Shown here in pieces: positions 5,907 through 7,632 of a stretch of DNA of 7,632 nucleotides. This DNA is from an uncultured Actinomycetes bacterium (GTDB lineage: Bacteria > Actinomycetota > Thermoleophilia > Gaiellales > F1-60-MAGs149): NCBI GenBank assembly GCA_903873565.1, contig CAIQOY010000102.1:1-7632 (forward strand), read 5' to 3'. The notes beneath the pieces were generated by a model, which made no database searches, had not been told where the DNA came from, and was given only the letters and a program-made list of their open reading frames with translations. Position numbers and translations under genes: made by a program. The stretch's first letter is position 1. Every line of letters starts with the position of its first letter.

Positions 5907-6770
5907 GTGTCCCTGCGCGCGCGCCTCACCCGGGGGGACATCCTCGTCGCCCCCGGCGCCTACGACGCCCTCACGGCCCGCCTGCTCGAACAGGCGGGCT
6001 TCGAGGCGGTCTACCGCGGCGGCTACGCCGCCTCGGCGGCCGCCTTCGCCCTGCCCGACCTCGGCATCACCACCCTGACCGACATGGTCGACCACCTGCG
6101 GCGCATGACCGGCGCCGTCTCGGTGCCGGTGATCGCCGACGCCGACACGGGCTACGGCGAGGTGCCGCAGGTGATCCACACGGTGCGCGAGCTCGAGGCG
6201 GCCGGCGCCGCCGCGATCCAGTTCGAGGACCAGGTGTTCCCGAAGCGCTGCGGGCACATGGAGGGCAAGAAGGTGATCCCGGCCGAGGAGATGGTGGTCA
6301 AGCTGCGCGCCGCCCTCGACGCGCGCCGCGACCCCGAGACGGTGATCATCGCCCGCTCCGACGCCACCGCGGTGACGGGGCTCGACGACGCGATCCGCCG
6401 CTCGCGCCTCTACGCCGAGGCGGGCGCCGACGTGATCTTCATCGACGCCCCGACCTCCGAGGCGGACCTCGCGGCGATCGCCGCGGGCGGGATCGACGCG
6501 GTCCTGATGGTCAACGTGTCCGAGCACGGCAAGACGCCGGACCTCGGCGCGCAGCGCTTCCAGGAGCTCGGATTCGGGCTCGTCATCTACCCGTCGTCGA
6601 CCCTGTTCGCGGCGGCGCAGTCCACGAAGGACCTCGCCGCCGCGCTGATGGCGGAGGGCTCGACCCAGAGCGTCGTGCCCCGCATGATGCCGTTCGACGA
6701 GATCAACGGCATCCTGGGCAAGGACGAGTGGGATTCCGTCGAGGACCGACTGAGGGGAGTGGACGCGTGA
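5907..6770 (+). CDS. Isocitrate lyase/PEP mutase family C-C lyase
   Basis: A 287-residue (beta/alpha)8 enzyme of the isocitrate lyase/phosphoenolpyruvate mutase superfamily. It has the Mg-binding ADADTGYG (77-84), QFEDQVFPKRCGH (105-117) with the catalytic Cys115 of the KRCGH motif, IIARSDA (147-153) and NVSEHGKTPDL (203-213). The intact Cys motif favours true C-C lyases (methylisocitrate lyase, 2,3-dimethylmalate lyase type) over oxaloacetate decarboxylases or PEP mutases, which lack it. Such enzymes cleave a 2-hydroxy di- or tricarboxylic acid, giving pyruvate or glyoxylate plus a second acid. Length matches PrpB-type enzymes (about 290). The GTG start is 4 bases after the SnoaL-like stop, with GAGGG (5893-5897) upstream, and the protein then begins at SLRARL as expected for the family. 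Its stop overlaps the next start (GTGA). No prpC or prpD homologue is visible, so a standard methylcitrate cycle is not supported. Confidence 0.9.
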   Translation: MSLRARLTRGDILVAPGAYDALTARLLEQAGFEAVYRGGYAASAAAFALPDLGITTLTDMVDHLRRMTGAVSVPVIADADTGYGEVPQVIHTVRELEAAGAAAIQFEDQVFPKRCGHMEGKKVIPAEEMVVKLRAALDARRDPETVIIARSDATAVTGLDDAIRRSRLYAEAGADVIFIDAPTSEADLAAIAAGGIDAVLMVNVSEHGKTPDLGAQRFQELGFGLVIYPSSTLFAAAQSTKDLAAALMAEGSTQSVVPRMMPFDEINGILGKDEWDSVEDRLRGVDA

Positions 6771-7632
6771 GCAGCACGGAGCGGATCGGGGTCCTGCACA
6801 TGCCGTCGATCGCGCTCGGCCCCGGGGCCGCGCGCGAGGCCGGCCACCACCTGAAGGCGCTCGGCGTCAGCCGCGCCTTCGTGGTCACGGACCGCTTCCT
6901 CGCGGACTCCGGCCTGATCGACCCGGTCGTGGAGGCCGTCCGCGCCGCGGGCGTCGAGCCCGTCGTGCACGCCGTGCCGACCGGCGAGCCGACCGAGGAG
7001 ACGATGCAGGAGGCGGCCGACGCCTGCGTGGCCGCGGGCGCCGACGGCGTCCTCGGCGTCGGCGGCGGCTCCGCCCTCGACACCGCCAAGGTCGCCGCGC
7101 TGATCGCCACCCACGGCGGGCCCCTGCGCGACTGGATCAACGCGCCGCTCGGCGGCGCGCGCACGCCGCCCGGGCCGATCATGCCCGTGGTGGCCGTGCC
7201 CACCACGTCGGGCACGGGCTCCGAGGTGACGGCGGTGGCCGTCCTCGACCTGCGCGCCGAGAAGGTCAAGACCGGCATCGCCCACCCGTTCCTGCGGCCC
7301 CGGATCGCCCTCTGCGACCCCGAGCTGACGCTCGGCCTGCCGCCGGAGATCACCGCCGCGTCGGGCATCGACGCGCTGCTCCACGCCGCCGAGGCCTACA
7401 CCGCGATCCCGTACACCGAGCGCGCCGCGCCCGAGCACGCCGGCGCCCGCCCCAACTACCAGGGCGCGACGCCGATGGCCGACCTCTGGGTGGCCCACGC
7501 GATCGAGCTGGTGGGCCGGCACCTGCGTCGCGCCGTCACCGACGGCTCCGACCTCGAGGCGCGCGAGGGCATGATGCTCGCCGCGACCGCCGCCGGCGTC
7601 GGCTTCGGCAACGCGGGCGTCCACATCCCCCA
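6767..7632 (+). CDS. Iron-containing alcohol dehydrogenase, hydroxyacid-oxoacid transhydrogenase-like (3' end outside window)
   Basis: The first 288 residues of a group III (iron-type) alcohol dehydrogenase. It starts at a GTG overlapping the lyase stop by 4 bases, with a strong GAGGGGAG site (6752-6759) 7 bases upstream. Visible are the nucleotide-binding GVGGGSALDTAK (97-108), AVPTTSGTGSEVT (143-155), and metal ligands Asp202 and His206 in GIDALLHAAEAY (200-211). The segment PNYQGATPMADLWVAHAIEL (229-248) and GVGFGNAGVHIP (277-288), with likely ligand His286, closely resemble hydroxyacid-oxoacid transhydrogenase (ADHFE1 type) rather than simple butanol or lactaldehyde dehydrogenases. That enzyme moves hydride between 4-hydroxybutyrate or another hydroxyacid and 2-oxoglutarate through tightly bound nicotinamide cofactor. 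The final metal-binding His region and the C-terminus (roughly 100-140 residues) are missing. In this operon it could process a semialdehyde/hydroxyacid pair formed by the neighbouring enzymes. Confidence 0.88.
   Translation, partial: MSSTERIGVLHMPSIALGPGAAREAGHHLKALGVSRAFVVTDRFLADSGLIDPVVEAVRAAGVEPVVHAVPTGEPTEETMQEAADACVAAGADGVLGVGGGSALDTAKVAALIATHGGPLRDWINAPLGGARTPPGPIMPVVAVPTTSGTGSEVTAVAVLDLRAEKVKTGIAHPFLRPRIALCDPELTLGLPPEITAASGIDALLHAAEAYTAIPYTERAAPEHAGARPNYQGATPMADLWVAHAIELVGRHLRRAVTDGSDLEAREGMMLAATAAGVGFGNAGVHIP

Noticed and set aside
5907..6770. Assignment of the lyase as a methylcitrate-cycle PrpB
   Set aside because: The motif fits, but no methylcitrate synthase or dehydratase gene is present and the neighbours point to a different pathway, so only the family-level call is supported.

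Overview
The window is high-GC DNA with almost exclusively G/C third codon positions, dense packing and frequent GTG starts. It fits a soil-type actinobacterium; the overall flavour suggests a lineage such as Thermoleophilia/Solirubrobacterales, but that placement is only a guess. I see no RNA gene, insertion sequence, phage gene, CRISPR array or convincing terminator.

Layout: at the left edge (positions 1-207, minus strand) is the N-terminal part of a carboxymuconolactone decarboxylase (PcaC type). A 123-base divergent intergenic region (208-330) follows. It carries a perfect 10-base inverted repeat and a plausible promoter for the rightward genes. From 331 to the right edge, nine genes run on the plus strand with very little space between them: acyl-CoA dehydrogenase; alpha/beta hydrolase (enol-lactonase-like); aldo/keto reductase; a stand-alone GAF-domain protein; acetamidase/formamidase; a single-hotdog MaoC dehydratase; a SnoaL-like (NTF2-fold) protein; an isocitrate lyase/PEP mutase family lyase with an intact KRCGH motif; and a hydroxyacid-oxoacid transhydrogenase-like iron-containing alcohol dehydrogenase cut by the window end. 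Four junctions are stop/start overlaps (two GTGA, two TGATG), so this is almost certainly one operon.

Together the genes read as a catabolic operon for an unidentified, probably nitrogen-containing acid or ring-cleavage product. The hydrolase and divergent decarboxylase recall the lower beta-ketoadipate pathway. The formamidase implies an amide (possibly formamide) intermediate. The acyl-CoA dehydrogenase and MaoC hydratase give a dehydrogenation/hydration pair on a CoA ester. The ICL-family lyase would cleave a 2-hydroxyacid into an oxoacid plus a second acid, and the transhydrogenase-like enzyme would handle hydroxyacid/oxoacid or semialdehyde products. I do not recognise this exact set as a described pathway; the substrate is unknown and the pathway order is inference.
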